Notes: a model not told the origin generated them from the letters alone. A stretch of DNA of 64,000 bases from Pseudomonas asplenii (GCF_001293465.1 NZ_JSYZ01000007.1:169220-233219), one strand, 5' to 3'; numbered from the stretch's first letter, positions 54,637-63,979 are shown. Numbers and translations: made by a program.

Positions 54637-56529
54637 ATGTCCGATCCCATTCATCTCAAGGATCACGAGACCGAAAAACGCCTGGTCAACAAGCGCCTGA
54701 TCGCCTGCGGGCTGCTGGTGCTGGGCCTGGCCGGCGCCCTCGTGGGCCGCCTGTACTTCCTCCAGGTCGTCGAGTTCAGCTACAACTCCACCGTGTCGGA
54801 AAACAACCGCGTTCACGTGCTGCCGATTCCACCGGAGCGCGGGATCATTTTCGACCGCAACGGCGAAGTGCTGGCCGACAACCAGCCCAGCTTCAACATG
54901 ACGCTGACCCGTGAGCGCGCCGGCAATGTCGCCCAGGTGCTGGACACGGTGATGAACGTGCTCAACCTGCCGGAAGAAGACCGGGCGATGTTCGCCAAGG
55001 CGCTCAAGCAGTCACGCCATCCGTTCGAGCCGGTGACCCTGCTCTACGAACTGACCGAACAGCAGATCGCCCTGCTGGCGGTGAACGAATTCAAGCTGCC
55101 GGGGATCGAGGTCGAGCCGCAGTTCGTCCGGCATTACCCGCTGGGCGACCACTTCGCCCACTCGGTGGGGTATGTCGGGCGGATCAACGAGAAGGAAATC
55201 AAGCAGCTCGACCCGGTGGAGTACCGCGGCACCCAGTCCATCGGCAAGACCGGCATCGAGCGCTTCTACGAGAGCGAACTGCATGGCCATGTCGGCTACG
55301 AGGAAGTCGAGACCAACGCCCAGGGCCGGGTGATGCGGGTGCTCAGGCACACCGATCCGATTCCCGGCAAGAACATCGTCCTGAGCCTGGACATCAAGCT
55401 GCAGGAAGCTGCGGAAAACGCCCTGGGCGACCGCCGCGGCTCGGTGGTGGCCATCGATCCGAAGACCGGCGAAGTGCTGGCGATGGTCAGCAAGCCGAGC
55501 TTCGACCCCAACCTGTTCGTCACCGGCATCCGCGCCAGGGACTACTCGGCCCTGCGCGACTCCATCGACCGCCCGCTGTTCAACCGCGCCCTGCGCGGGC
55601 TCTATGCGCCGGGCTCGACGATCAAGCCGGAAGTGGCGATCGCCGGCCTCGACAGCGGCGTGATCTCGCCGACGACACGGGTGTTCGACCCCGGCTACTT
55701 CCAACTGCCGAACGTCGAGCACAAATACCGTAACTGGAACCACAGCGGTGACGGCTGGGTCGACCTCAACGCGGCGATCATGCGCTCCAACGACACCTAC
55801 TTCTATGACCTGGCCAACAAGCTCGGCATCGACCGCCTGCATGAGTACCTGGACAAGTTCGGCCTCGGCCAGAAGGTCTCCCTGGACATGTTCGAGGAAT
55901 CCCCCGGCCTGATGCCGTCCCGCGAGTGGAAACGCGCCACTCGCCGCCAGGCCTGGTTCCCGGGCGAGACGGTGATCCTCGGCATCGGCCAGGGCTACAT
56001 GCAGGTCACCCCGCTGCAACTGGCCCAGGCCACCACCCTGATCGCCAACAAGGGCGTGTGGAACCGCCCGCACCTGGCCAAGACGATCGGCCAGGAGGCG
56101 CCGGTGGACGAGCATCCGATTCCGAACCTGGTGCTGCGCGATCCGCGGGAGTGGGAACAGGTCAACTACGCCATGCAACTGGTGATGCACGACCCTCGCG
56201 GCATCGCCCGGGCGGCGGCGCAGGGTGCGCAATACCGCATCGCCGGCAAGAGTGGTACCGCGCAGGTGGTGGCGATCAAGCAGGGCGAGCGCTACGACCG
56301 CCTCAAGACCGCCGAGCGTCACCGCGACAACGCCCTGTTCGTCGGCTTCGCCCCGGCGGAGGATCCGCAGATCGTGATTTCGGTGATGATCGAGAACGGC
56401 GAGGCCGGCGGCCGCGTCGCCGGCCCCGTGGTACGCGAGATCCTCGACGCCTGGCTGCTGGACAAGGACGGCAAGCTCAAGCCGCAGTATGCGCACCCGC
56501 TCAAGGCGCATGAGGATCCGAAGGTCTGA
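54637..56529 (+). CDS. mrdA: Penicillin-binding protein 2, stand-alone paralogue
   Basis: A 630-aa class-B transpeptidase for peptidoglycan of the elongasome (E. coli PBP2 is 633 aa). One N-terminal membrane helix (about residues 20-42), a pedestal domain (ERGIIFDRNGEVLADN), then the transpeptidase with nucleophile Ser327 in STIK (327-330), SND at 384-386 and KSGT at 538-541, all intact. The canonical mrdA lies in a cluster with rodA, mltB and rlpA; none of these is here, so this is probably a second PBP2. It is monocistronic. A modest ribosome site (GAGACAGG) precedes it. Confidence 0.93.
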   Translation: MSDPIHLKDHETEKRLVNKRLIACGLLVLGLAGALVGRLYFLQVVEFSYNSTVSENNRVHVLPIPPERGIIFDRNGEVLADNQPSFNMTLTRERAGNVAQVLDTVMNVLNLPEEDRAMFAKALKQSRHPFEPVTLLYELTEQQIALLAVNEFKLPGIEVEPQFVRHYPLGDHFAHSVGYVGRINEKEIKQLDPVEYRGTQSIGKTGIERFYESELHGHVGYEEVETNAQGRVMRVLRHTDPIPGKNIVLSLDIKLQEAAENALGDRRGSVVAIDPKTGEVLAMVSKPSFDPNLFVTGIRARDYSALRDSIDRPLFNRALRGLYAPGSTIKPEVAIAGLDSGVISPTTRVFDPGYFQLPNVEHKYRNWNHSGDGWVDLNAAIMRSNDTYFYDLANKLGIDRLHEYLDKFGLGQKVSLDMFEESPGLMPSREWKRATRRQAWFPGETVILGIGQGYMQVTPLQLAQATTLIANKGVWNRPHLAKTIGQEAPVDEHPIPNLVLRDPREWEQVNYAMQLVMHDPRGIARAAAQGAQYRIAGKSGTAQVVAIKQGERYDRLKTAERHRDNALFVGFAPAEDPQIVISVMIENGEAGGRVAGPVVREILDAWLLDKDGKLKPQYAHPLKAHEDPKV

Positions 56530-56545
56530 GGCAATAAGTCCATCC

Positions 56546-56583
56546 TACCGCTCCATTTTCCAGTTCAGGCCAGTGGAGCGGTA
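56546..56583 (+). terminator. Hairpin after the PBP2 gene
   Basis: TACCGCTCCA (56546-56555) and TGGAGCGGTA (56574-56583) form a perfect 10-bp stem with an 18-nt loop, 17 nt after the stop. No T run follows. Confidence 0.5.
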
Positions 56584-56769
56584 ATCTCAAACCGACAATT
56601 GAAGATCTCCTTTTCTCTTGAAGGAAGTCTCTTACAACAACGTCCCCATCCCCTCTTATTCCATCTTGAAAACGACAGAGCTTGACGAAATCCTATCCAC
56701 CTGAAGAAAAACTCCATAAAGAAAATTCCCACAGAAAGAACCTCCTGAGTGGCAGCACCTCCTCCCAGC

Positions 56770-56783
56770 CACTATAGATAGTG
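56770..56783 (+). promoter_or_regulatory. Dyad before the low-GC ABC pair
   Basis: CACTAT-AG-ATAGTG is a perfect 6-bp dyad 26 nt before the permease start. The TATAGA within it could be a -10 box, which would put an operator over the promoter. The upstream 200 nt are AT-rich (TTGACG at 56682-56687 is too far for its -35). Confidence 0.35.
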
Positions 56784-56808
56784 TCCCCACCACTCAGGAT
56801 GCAGCCAC

Positions 56809-57552
56809 ATGAAAGCCTGTACCGCCTATCGTGCAGGAAACTTGGCCCTGCTATTCATCAAGGAACAACTCAAGGAGCCCATAGCGCTCTTCTGGATCAT
56901 CATTTCCCCCTGTGCAGCCTTTTACCTGCTGGTACTGTTCAAGGGAGAAAGCCTTGCCTTTTCCCATGACTATATCCAGCGCACCGCCTGGTTCTACGCC
57001 TACGTCGCCTCAAATGTCGCCCTATTCGGCTTTTCCTTCTACATCATTGGCCGTCGGGAGAGCGGGTTCATCCGCTCATTCGTCTACAACCGTAAAGCAA
57101 GGCTGGTTTTCCTCATTGCCCAGAACTTGGCCTACCTGACCATTGCAACCATCTATTGCGCCACCTTTTATCTGAGCACGCGCCTGCCTTTCGAATCCTA
57201 CTCAATCCGCGAATTCAGTCTTATCCTGATAAGATTCCAGGTCAATTACCTGTTCTTCTGCTCACTAGGAGTTTTGTTAGCGCTACTGCCCATCAACTTC
57301 CAGAACGCCAATACTCTGTTATCGGCGGTGTCGCTGGTCATGCTGGTACTTGGCCTGTCACGCGGTGTTTCCGAGAACTCCATGCTTGCAGCGCTCAACA
57401 CCAGCAATCCCTTGTGGCATGCATCGCAACTGATGGCGCTGGGGCTCAACCAGCAATATGAGTGGGTGCTGCTGTCTATCGTCCTGTTTACCGTCAGCAT
57501 GGCAATCAGCGTCAAGCTGCTCCGCATCAACCCTGTATGGAGCCGGTACTGA
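56809..57552 (+). CDS. ABC-2-like membrane protein, partner of next gene
   Basis: A 247-aa membrane protein with six predicted helices (for example IALFWIIISPCAAFYLLVLF and VALFGFSFYIIG). I do not recognise a named family; the topology and the following ATPase gene indicate an ABC-2-type exporter permease, such as those for peptides, bacteriocins or small lipids. AGGATG lies nine bases before the ATG. GC is about 47-50% in the lines sampled (57121-57240), against about 65% around, which suggests recent acquisition. It shares one base with the ATPase gene (TGATG). Confidence 0.75.
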   Translation: MKACTAYRAGNLALLFIKEQLKEPIALFWIIISPCAAFYLLVLFKGESLAFSHDYIQRTAWFYAYVASNVALFGFSFYIIGRRESGFIRSFVYNRKARLVFLIAQNLAYLTIATIYCATFYLSTRLPFESYSIREFSLILIRFQVNYLFFCSLGVLLALLPINFQNANTLLSAVSLVMLVLGLSRGVSENSMLAALNTSNPLWHASQLMALGLNQQYEWVLLSIVLFTVSMAISVKLLRINPVWSRY

Positions 57553-58256
57553 TGAACTCCCTGCAAGCCAATCTCCTGTCCTTCAACTATGAGAACAAGG
57601 TCATTTTCAAGGAGGCTTCACTCACGGCAGAAGCCGGGGCGATTACCGGCCTGCTCGGCTCGAACGGCTCAGGGAAAACCACCTTCTTCGACATCATCTG
57701 CAAACTGAGAAAACCCGCCAGAGGCAAGGTGATCAATACCTTCGCCAAGCAGCTCTATCTCTCACAGATACTCACAACGCCTCCCGCCCTGCGCATGTTC
57801 GACATATTCAGGATGACCAACCTGCTGTGCTCATCCAAACAGATCTCCCAGGCACAGGTGTTGAGCAGGCTTTCATCATGGAGCCCGAGCATCACGGAAC
57901 GCTATCAGGAGATCTGGAAGAAGAAGTCATCGCTATGCAGTTATGGAGAAAAACGCTGGTTCTTCACCCTTTCTTTACTGTCGATAGAGGCTGACCTGAT
58001 CATTCTTGATGAGCCAACAGCGGGTGTAGACCCGGAGTTCAGGCACTACATTTGGCAGTGCCTGCATGGTGCGGCTCAGAGTGGGAAGGCCATTCTGGTT
58101 TCGTCGCACAACGTCAATGAGATCGCCGAACACTGTGACTGTTTCTACATGATCAGTCATAAGCAGTTCAGGCGCTTTGCCGATGGGCAATCATTTCGTG
58201 ACAGCTACAGCGCCCGTACGCTCGATGAGGCATTCATCAACGCCGCGGCTTGCTGA
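57552..58256 (+). CDS. ABC transporter ATPase with degenerate signature motif
   Basis: A 234-aa ATPase. Walker A GSNGSGKTT, Walker B LIILDEPTAGVD and switch His in ILVSSHNVNEIAEHC are intact. The signature motif, normally LSGGQ, appears only as CSYGEKR, keeping Ser and Gly but not the pattern. The Q-loop region is YLSQILTTPPALRMFDIF. The layout resembles CcmA/DrrA-type exporters with one ATPase and one permease. The start at 57552 overlaps the permease stop by one base. Substrate unknown; the pair could export, or protect from, a peptide or antibiotic. Confidence 0.85.
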   Translation: MNSLQANLLSFNYENKVIFKEASLTAEAGAITGLLGSNGSGKTTFFDIICKLRKPARGKVINTFAKQLYLSQILTTPPALRMFDIFRMTNLLCSSKQISQAQVLSRLSSWSPSITERYQEIWKKKSSLCSYGEKRWFFTLSLLSIEADLIILDEPTAGVDPEFRHYIWQCLHGAAQSGKAILVSSHNVNEIAEHCDCFYMISHKQFRRFADGQSFRDSYSARTLDEAFINAAAC

Positions 58257-58273
58257 GAAGACCACTCGATCCA

Positions 58274-58295
58274 ACGGCCTGGCTCGTCAGGCCGT
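58274..58295. terminator. Bidirectional hairpin between ABC ATPase and LysE genes
   Basis: ACGGCCTG (58274-58281) and CAGGCCGT (58288-58295) form an 8-bp stem with a 6-nt loop. It starts 18 nt after the ATPase stop and overlaps the last codons of the convergent LysE-family gene. Confidence 0.55.
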
Positions 58296-58916
58296 ACTCC
58301 CCCGCCGATAAAACGCCAACACCCCACCCAGGGTCATCAGCAGTCCACCGGTCACCCGGTTGAACGCCCGCAGGTGCCCGCCCTGCAAGCGACTGAGCAA
58401 GCGGGCCCCGCACAGCGCGTAAAACAGCATGATGCTGACATTGAGCAGCGTCAGCACCACGGCCAGCGCCGCGTACTGCGGCAGTTGCGGCTGCGTGCTG
58501 TCGATGAACTGCGGCAGGAAGGCCGACATGAACAGCAAGGCCTTGGGGTTGGTCAGGGCCACCACGAAGCAGCGCACGAACAACCCGACGCTGCGACTGG
58601 AGCCCTGCTCCACCGGCAGTTCGGCCAGGGTTGCGCTCGAACGCAGCATTTTCCAGCCGAGCCACACCAGGTAGCCCGCCCCCACCCATTTCACCGCCTG
58701 GAACAGCGTCTCGCTGGCCTGCAGGAGGATGCCCAGGCCACAGGCCACCGCCGTGACCAGCAAGGCATCGGCCAGCACCGCCCCGCCCATGCCCCAGGCC
58801 GCCGCCCGTACGCCGTGGTTGGAGCCGTTATGCAGGGCGAGCAGGACCGTCGGGCCCGGCATGGCGATGATCGCCGCCGCACTGATCAGGAACAGAAGCA
58901 ACGTTGCCAGCGTCAT
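58287..58916 (-). CDS. LysE/RhtB family amino-acid exporter
   Basis: A 209-aa inner-membrane protein with six helices. Family hallmarks: PGPTVLLALHNGSNHGVRAAAWGMGGA near the start, GAGYLVWLGWKMLRS and the central VALTNPKALLFMSAFLPQFI. It probably exports amino acids such as threonine, homoserine or lysine. It is divergent from gapN and convergent with the ABC ATPase gene. No linked Lrp-type regulator. Confidence 0.92.
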   Translation of the reverse strand: MTLATLLLFLISAAAIIAMPGPTVLLALHNGSNHGVRAAAWGMGGAVLADALLVTAVACGLGILLQASETLFQAVKWVGAGYLVWLGWKMLRSSATLAELPVEQGSSRSVGLFVRCFVVALTNPKALLFMSAFLPQFIDSTQPQLPQYAALAVVLTLLNVSIMLFYALCGARLLSRLQGGHLRAFNRVTGGLLMTLGGVLAFYRRGSTA

Positions 58917-59084
58917 AAATGAAGATCGCCTTGAAAAGAAAAAAGAGTGCCATTTTGCGGCCTGCGCCCCTGCCCTTCAACCGACCTGTCGTTTGTAGTG
59001 GACGGGACTAAGATGTTTCGTGATAAAACACCAGCATGCACTGAAGCGTTTCAGCGTCCTTCCCATCAGACAGGGTATTGCCTC

Positions 59085-60710
59085 ATGACCGATCAGAAGC
59101 TGCTCGACTCACTGTTTCCCACCGCCGCGGACATTCCGGAAAAGTACCGGCTCGACGGCCAACTGGAACAACGCGAATACCTGGTGGACGGCGCCCTGCG
59201 TACCTGGAGCGGCCCACTGGCGCAAGTGCGCAGCCCGGTGTATCTGGCCGGCCCCGACGGCGACGAGCAGGTGATCCTCGGCAGCACCCCGCTGCTGGAC
59301 GCTGAAACCGCCCTCACCGCCCTCGATGCGGCGGTCCGCGCCTACGACCGTGGCCAGGGCCAATGGCCGACCCTGCGCGTGGCCGAACGCATCCAGCATG
59401 TCGAAGCCTTCCTGCGGCGCATGCGCGAACAGCGCGAGGCGGTGGTCAAGTTGCTGATGTGGGAGATCGGCAAGAACCTCAAGGACTCGGAAAAAGAGTT
59501 CGACCGCACCTGCGACTATATCGTCGACACCATCAACGCCCTCAAGGAGCTGGACCGCCGCTCCAGCCGCTTCGAGCTGGAACAGGACACCCTCGGCCAG
59601 ATCCGCCGCGCGCCCATGGGCGTGGCGCTGTGCATGGGCCCCTACAACTACCCGCTGAACGAGACCTTCACCACGCTGATCCCGGCACTGATCATGGGCA
59701 ACACCGTGGTGTTCAAGCCGGCCAAGCTCGGCGTGCTCCTGATCCGCCCGTTGCTGGAAGCCTTCCGCGACAGCTTCCCGGCCGGGGTGATCAATGTGAT
59801 CTACGGCAGCGGCCGGGAAACCGTCAGCGCGCTGATGGCCAGCGGCAAGATCGACATCTTCGCCTTCATCGGCACCAACAAGGCCGCCAGCGACCTGAAG
59901 AAACTGCACCCGCGCCCCCACCGCCTGCGCGCGGCCCTGGGCCTGGACGCGAAGAACCCGGGGATCGTGCTGCCGGAGGTGGACCTGGACAACGCGGTCA
60001 ACGAATCGGTGACCGGCTCGCTGTCGTTCAACGGCCAGCGCTGCACCGCGCTGAAGATCCTGTTCGTCCACGAGGACGTGGTCGAGGCCTTCATCGAGAA
60101 ATTCAATCGCAAGGTGCAGAGCCTGTTGCCCGGCATGCCCTGGGACCATGGCGTGGCACTGACGCCGCTGCCGGAAGCGAGCAAGGTCGACTATCTCAAC
60201 GGCCTGGTGGCCGATGCGGTCGCCAAGGGCGCGCGGGTGGTCAATCCCGGCGGCGGCCAGACCCGTGCCTCGTTCTTCTACCCGGCGGTGCTGTACCCGG
60301 TGAACGCGCAGATGCGCGTGTACCAGGAGGAACAGTTCGGCCCGGTGGTGCCGATCGTGCCCTATCGCGACCTGGAGACAGTGATCGACTACGTGCTGGA
60401 ATCGGACTTCGGCCAGCAACTGAGCATCTTCGGTACCCACTCGGCCCAGGTCGGGCGGCTGGTGGACACCTTCGCCAACCAGGTCGGGCGGATCAATATC
60501 AATGCCCAGTGCCAGCGCGGCCCGGACACCTACCCGTTCAACGGCCGCAAGAACTCCGCCGAGGGCACTCTCTCGGTTCACGACGCGCTACGGGTGTTCT
60601 CGATCCGCACGCTGGTGGCGACCAAGTTCCAGGAAAGCAACAAGGCGCTGATCAGCGACATCATCCGTAATCGCGAGTCGAGTTTCCTGACCACCGACTA
60701 CATCTTCTGA
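59085..60710 (+). CDS. gapN: NADP-dependent (non-phosphorylating-type) glyceraldehyde-3-phosphate dehydrogenase
   Basis: A 541-aa aldehyde dehydrogenase-superfamily enzyme of the long GapN group found in Pseudomonas. Catalytic Cys320 is in FNGQRCTALKI and the oxyanion Asn188 in MGPYNYPLNET. The place of the usual general-base motif ELGGK is taken by ALGLDAKNP (284-292), with no Glu at the expected position. The reaction would oxidise glyceraldehyde-3-phosphate to 3-phosphoglycerate with NADPH formation in the cytoplasm. The start at 59085 gives the family length; the frame opens 46 codons upstream. It is divergent from lysE and ends one base from the convergent small membrane-protein gene. 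Confidence 0.88.
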   Translation: MTDQKLLDSLFPTAADIPEKYRLDGQLEQREYLVDGALRTWSGPLAQVRSPVYLAGPDGDEQVILGSTPLLDAETALTALDAAVRAYDRGQGQWPTLRVAERIQHVEAFLRRMREQREAVVKLLMWEIGKNLKDSEKEFDRTCDYIVDTINALKELDRRSSRFELEQDTLGQIRRAPMGVALCMGPYNYPLNETFTTLIPALIMGNTVVFKPAKLGVLLIRPLLEAFRDSFPAGVINVIYGSGRETVSALMASGKIDIFAFIGTNKAASDLKKLHPRPHRLRAALGLDAKNPGIVLPEVDLDNAVNESVTGSLSFNGQRCTALKILFVHEDVVEAFIEKFNRKVQSLLPGMPWDHGVALTPLPEASKVDYLNGLVADAVAKGARVVNPGGGQTRASFFYPAVLYPVNAQMRVYQEEQFGPVVPIVPYRDLETVIDYVLESDFGQQLSIFGTHSAQVGRLVDTFANQVGRININAQCQRGPDTYPFNGRKNSAEGTLSVHDALRVFSIRTLVATKFQESNKALISDIIRNRESSFLTTDYIF

Positions 60711-60711
60711 G

Positions 60712-60930
60712 TCAGAGAAACAGATACACCGCCAGCAACACCAGCGAAACCACCAGGATGGCTTCCCCGAACAGTTCGAGGGAGCCCTCCCGCTCCGGGC
60801 CATACTCCCAACTCACACTGGGCTGGCGCATGGCCCAGCGCCGCTGCGGCCGCCTGTCGAAATGTCCCAGTGCCCAGATGGCTGCCCCGATGGCGCCGAA
60901 CTCGAGGGCGATGATCAGGAAAAGTGTCAT
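60712..60930 (-). CDS. Small membrane protein, 72 aa
   Basis: A 72-aa protein with a hydrophobic helix at each end (MTLFLIIALEFGAIGAAIWALG and ELFGEAILVVSLVLLAVYLFL) joined by a charged loop (FDRRPQRRWAMRQ...EREG). No family recognised. The start at 60930 follows AAGGA seven bases upstream; the open frame reaches 61062 but without support. It could be a small subunit or regulator of a membrane complex. Convergent with gapN and divergent from the diguanylate cyclase gene. Confidence 0.7.
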   Translation of the reverse strand: MTLFLIIALEFGAIGAAIWALGHFDRRPQRRWAMRQPSVSWEYGPEREGSLELFGEAILVVSLVLLAVYLFL

Positions 60931-61112
60931 ACCGCTGTCCTTTTCAGGTCGGATAATCAAGACATTAGGGCGTCGTCGAGAAAAAACGTTCGTCGTGGAA
61001 CGGCATTTTTTTACTCGCCGGCCTGATGTCCTTTCGTCCTGCAGCCCGCACTGTTCTATCATTACCCCCAGGCTCCATCGGCCAACGATTTCGCCATTCT
61101 CATAAGAAACTC

Positions 61113-62681
61113 ATGCCACGTATCGACCTGCGCCGACTGATCCTGTTGCTCTCGCTTGCCGTTGTCACCCTGACCGCCGGCAACCTGTTCTTCGCCAGTT
61201 ACCAGACCCAGCGCAACTTCCTGATGGCCCAGACCCTGGAAGCCAACCGCATCTACGCCGTGAAGCTGGCCAGCTCCACCGATGACTTCCTCAAGTCGAC
61301 CCAGCAGCAACTGGCCCTGAGCGCCAACCTGCTGCCGGAGATCTGGGACCAGCCGGACCGACTGTGGCAGGAGGCGCGCCGCTTGCGCCGCCAGACCAAC
61401 AGCTTCAATTCGGTGGTGGTCATTCGCGCCGACGACCGGATCATCGCCTCCTCGCCACTGTCGATGCACCTGACCGGAACCCTTTCCGTCAGCGAAGGAA
61501 CCCGCCAGGCCAGCGCCTCGCGCCAGCCCTATATCTCGACCCCGTATGTGGGCAACAACAACCACCTGATGATCCAGATCTCCCATCCGATCTTCGACGG
61601 CAAGGGCAATTACCTGGGTTACCTCGGCGCCGGGATCTACCTCAACGAACCGAACATCCTGCATTCGCTGCTGGGCGAGCACTACTACCGCGACGGCTCC
61701 TATCTCTACGTGGTCGATACCCAGGGCCGGCTGATCTACCACCAGGACCCCACACGGATTGGCGAGGTGATCAAGGGCAATCCGGCGATCGACGCGGTCA
61801 TCACCGGACAGACCGGCAGCCGGCGGCTGACCAACTCCAAGGGTATCGACATGCTCACCGGCTATGCGCCGGTGCCCCGTATCGGCTGGGGAGTGATCAG
61901 CCAGCGGCCCACCGACATCACCCTCGAAGGCCTGCAGCGACTGATGCTGGAGGTTGCCGGTTACGCCGTGCCGCTGTCGCTGCTGTCGTTGCTGGCCATC
62001 TGGTGGCTGACTTCACTGATCACCAAGCCGCTCTGGCAGCTGGCCAATTCGACCGAGCACTGGGGCTCCTCGAGCGCCGCGCAATCGGTGAGCAAGGTCA
62101 GGGCCTGGTACTACGAGGCGGCGCAATTGAAAAACGCCATGCAGAAGGCGCTGCTGTCCCTGCACCAGCAACTGGGCCGGCTCAACCTGGAGAACGTCAC
62201 CGACTCGCTCACCGGCCTGACCAACCGGCGCGGCCTGCAACTGATCCTCGAGGACTGGGAAAACCACCGCCAACCGTTTTCGGTGCTGGCCCTGGATATC
62301 GATCACTTCAAGCAGGTCAACGACAACTACGGGCACAGTGCCGGTGATCTGGTGCTGCAGCACGTGGCCCAGCAGATGCGCCGACACTCGCGCGAAAGCG
62401 ACGTGCTCTGCCGCCAGGGCGGCGAGGAATTCCTCATGCTGCTGCCCGGTATACCGCTGAACCAGGCGCTTCAGGTCGGCGAACGGCTGCGTGCGGCCAT
62501 GGCCTACACCGAAAGCCCGAACGGCATCCCGGTCACGGTGTCCCTCGGCGTCACCGACTGGCCGCGGGACGGCGAGACCGTCGCCCAGGCCCTCAAGGAA
62601 GCCGACCTGGCCCTGTACCGGGCCAAGGGCAAGGGGCGCAATCGTGTCGAAGCAGTGCCGCCGGCCACCACGACCGGGTAG
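61113..62681 (+). CDS. Diguanylate cyclase with periplasmic Cache sensor
   Basis: A 522-aa inner-membrane signalling enzyme that makes cyclic-di-GMP. One membrane helix (about residues 7-28), a periplasmic sensor of about 250 residues of the dCache type (VVIRADDRIIASSP ... YLYVVDTQGRLIYH), a second helix (about 283-301), then a GGDEF domain. The active motif is GGEEF at 436-440, and the product-inhibition I-site RxxD (RESD, 427-430) lies exactly five residues upstream, so feedback control is expected. DIDHFKQVNDNYGH is intact. No EAL domain. Ligand unknown. Confidence 0.94.
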   Translation: MPRIDLRRLILLLSLAVVTLTAGNLFFASYQTQRNFLMAQTLEANRIYAVKLASSTDDFLKSTQQQLALSANLLPEIWDQPDRLWQEARRLRRQTNSFNSVVVIRADDRIIASSPLSMHLTGTLSVSEGTRQASASRQPYISTPYVGNNNHLMIQISHPIFDGKGNYLGYLGAGIYLNEPNILHSLLGEHYYRDGSYLYVVDTQGRLIYHQDPTRIGEVIKGNPAIDAVITGQTGSRRLTNSKGIDMLTGYAPVPRIGWGVISQRPTDITLEGLQRLMLEVAGYAVPLSLLSLLAIWWLTSLITKPLWQLANSTEHWGSSSAAQSVSKVRAWYYEAAQLKNAMQKALLSLHQQLGRLNLENVTDSLTGLTNRRGLQLILEDWENHRQPFSVLALDIDHFKQVNDNYGHSAGDLVLQHVAQQMRRHSRESDVLCRQGGEEFLMLLPGIPLNQALQVGERLRAAMAYTESPNGIPVTVSLGVTDWPRDGETVAQALKEADLALYRAKGKGRNRVEAVPPATTTG

Positions 62682-62782
62682 ACTGGCCTACACGTGACAG
62701 ACAACGGGCCAGCCAGCGCCCGCCTCTGCAGATTCCGAACACCCGACGACTTCGGGGACTTCCCGCGAGACTTTCCGCCAGC

Positions 62783-63931
62783 ATGACTTTCAACTTCGAC
62801 ACCCTGCTCGACCGCCGCAACACCGGTAGCACCAAGTGGAGCCGTTATCCCGCCGATGTCCTGCCCATGTGGGTGGCGGACATGGACCTGCCGGTGGCGA
62901 ACGAGATCACCCAGGCCCTGCACAAGCGCCTGGAACACCCGCAACTGGGTTACAGCGTGGCCCAGGATGCCCTGCGCGAAGCCATCGTCGTCGACCTGTG
63001 GAACAAGTACGCCTGGCGGATCGAGCCTCAGGAACTGGTGTTCCTGCCCGGCGTCGAGCCGGGCTTCAACATGGCCCTGCGCGCCTTCGTGCAACCGGGC
63101 CGCAATGTCGTGGTGCAAACCCCGAACTACCGCCCGCTGCGCCTGGCCCCGGGCAACTGGAACCTGCCGAAGGTCGAACTGCCCTTCCAGCGTGACGCCC
63201 AGGGCAACTACATCACCCCCATCGCCGCCCTGCGCGACGCACTGCAGGACGGCGGTGCGCTGTTGCTGAGCAACCCGCACAACCCACTGGGCAAGGTCTT
63301 CCCCCGCGAGGAACTGCAACAGGTGGCCGAGGCCTGCCTGGAACGCGGAGCCCTGATCATTTCCGACGAGATCCACGCCGATCTCTGCTACGACGGCCGC
63401 CGCCATGTGCCGACCGCGTCCCTGAGCCCGGAGATTGCCAAGCGCACCATCACCCTGATGTCGGCGAGCAAGGCCTACAACATCGCCGGCCTGAAGACCG
63501 CGTACGCGATCATCCAGGACCCGGTCGTACGCGAGCGTTTCAACGCCGCCCGTGGCGGCATGGTCGACAGCGTCAACGCCCTTGGCCTGGAAGCCACGCT
63601 GACCGCCTACCGCGAATGCGGGCCATGGCTGAAGGGGTTGGTGGACTATCTGCAGGGTAACCGCGACTACCTGCAGCACGCGGTGGAAACTCGCCTGCCC
63701 GGCGTCGTCCTGCAGCCGGCCCAGGGCACCTACCTGGCCTGGCTCGATTGCAGTGCACTGGGGTTGGAAGATCCGTACCAGTTCTTCCTCGACAAGGCCA
63801 GGGTCGGCCTGAGCGCCGGCGTCGAATTCGCCGACGAGGCCCGGCAGTTCGTCCGCCTGAACTTCGGCTGCCCGCGGGCGTTGCTGGAAGAAGGGATCAG
63901 CCGGATGGAGAACAGCCTGCGCCAGCGCTGA
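62783..63931 (+). CDS. MalY/PatB-family C-S lyase (PLP enzyme)
   Basis: A 382-aa fold-type-I PLP enzyme. Typical opening FDTLLDRRNTGSTKWSRYP and LPMWVADMDLPVA; substrate/cofactor block NPHNPLGKVF, DEIHADLCYDG and the PLP Lys in MSASKAYNIAGLKTAY. PatB/MalY enzymes cleave cystathionine or cysteine conjugates to pyruvate, ammonia and a thiol. Start at 62783 by homology; the upstream 100 nt hold no strong ribosome site. It may be linked functionally to the sulfonate-type transporter in the window, but 12 kb separates them. Confidence 0.92.
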   Translation: MTFNFDTLLDRRNTGSTKWSRYPADVLPMWVADMDLPVANEITQALHKRLEHPQLGYSVAQDALREAIVVDLWNKYAWRIEPQELVFLPGVEPGFNMALRAFVQPGRNVVVQTPNYRPLRLAPGNWNLPKVELPFQRDAQGNYITPIAALRDALQDGGALLLSNPHNPLGKVFPREELQQVAEACLERGALIISDEIHADLCYDGRRHVPTASLSPEIAKRTITLMSASKAYNIAGLKTAYAIIQDPVVRERFNAARGGMVDSVNALGLEATLTAYRECGPWLKGLVDYLQGNRDYLQHAVETRLPGVVLQPAQGTYLAWLDCSALGLEDPYQFFLDKARVGLSAGVEFADEARQFVRLNFGCPRALLEEGISRMENSLRQR

Positions 63932-63954
63932 AAGCCCAGGCTGACGCAAGACCT

Positions 63955-63979
63955 GTAGGAGCCGGCATGCTGGCGATCC
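63955..63979. repeat. Partial REP-like element
   Basis: GTAGGAGCCGGCATGCTGGC... shares the 5' half of the REP elements at 36914 and 41140, with a diverged core. It starts 23 nt after the PatB-type gene, near the window edge. Confidence 0.45.
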
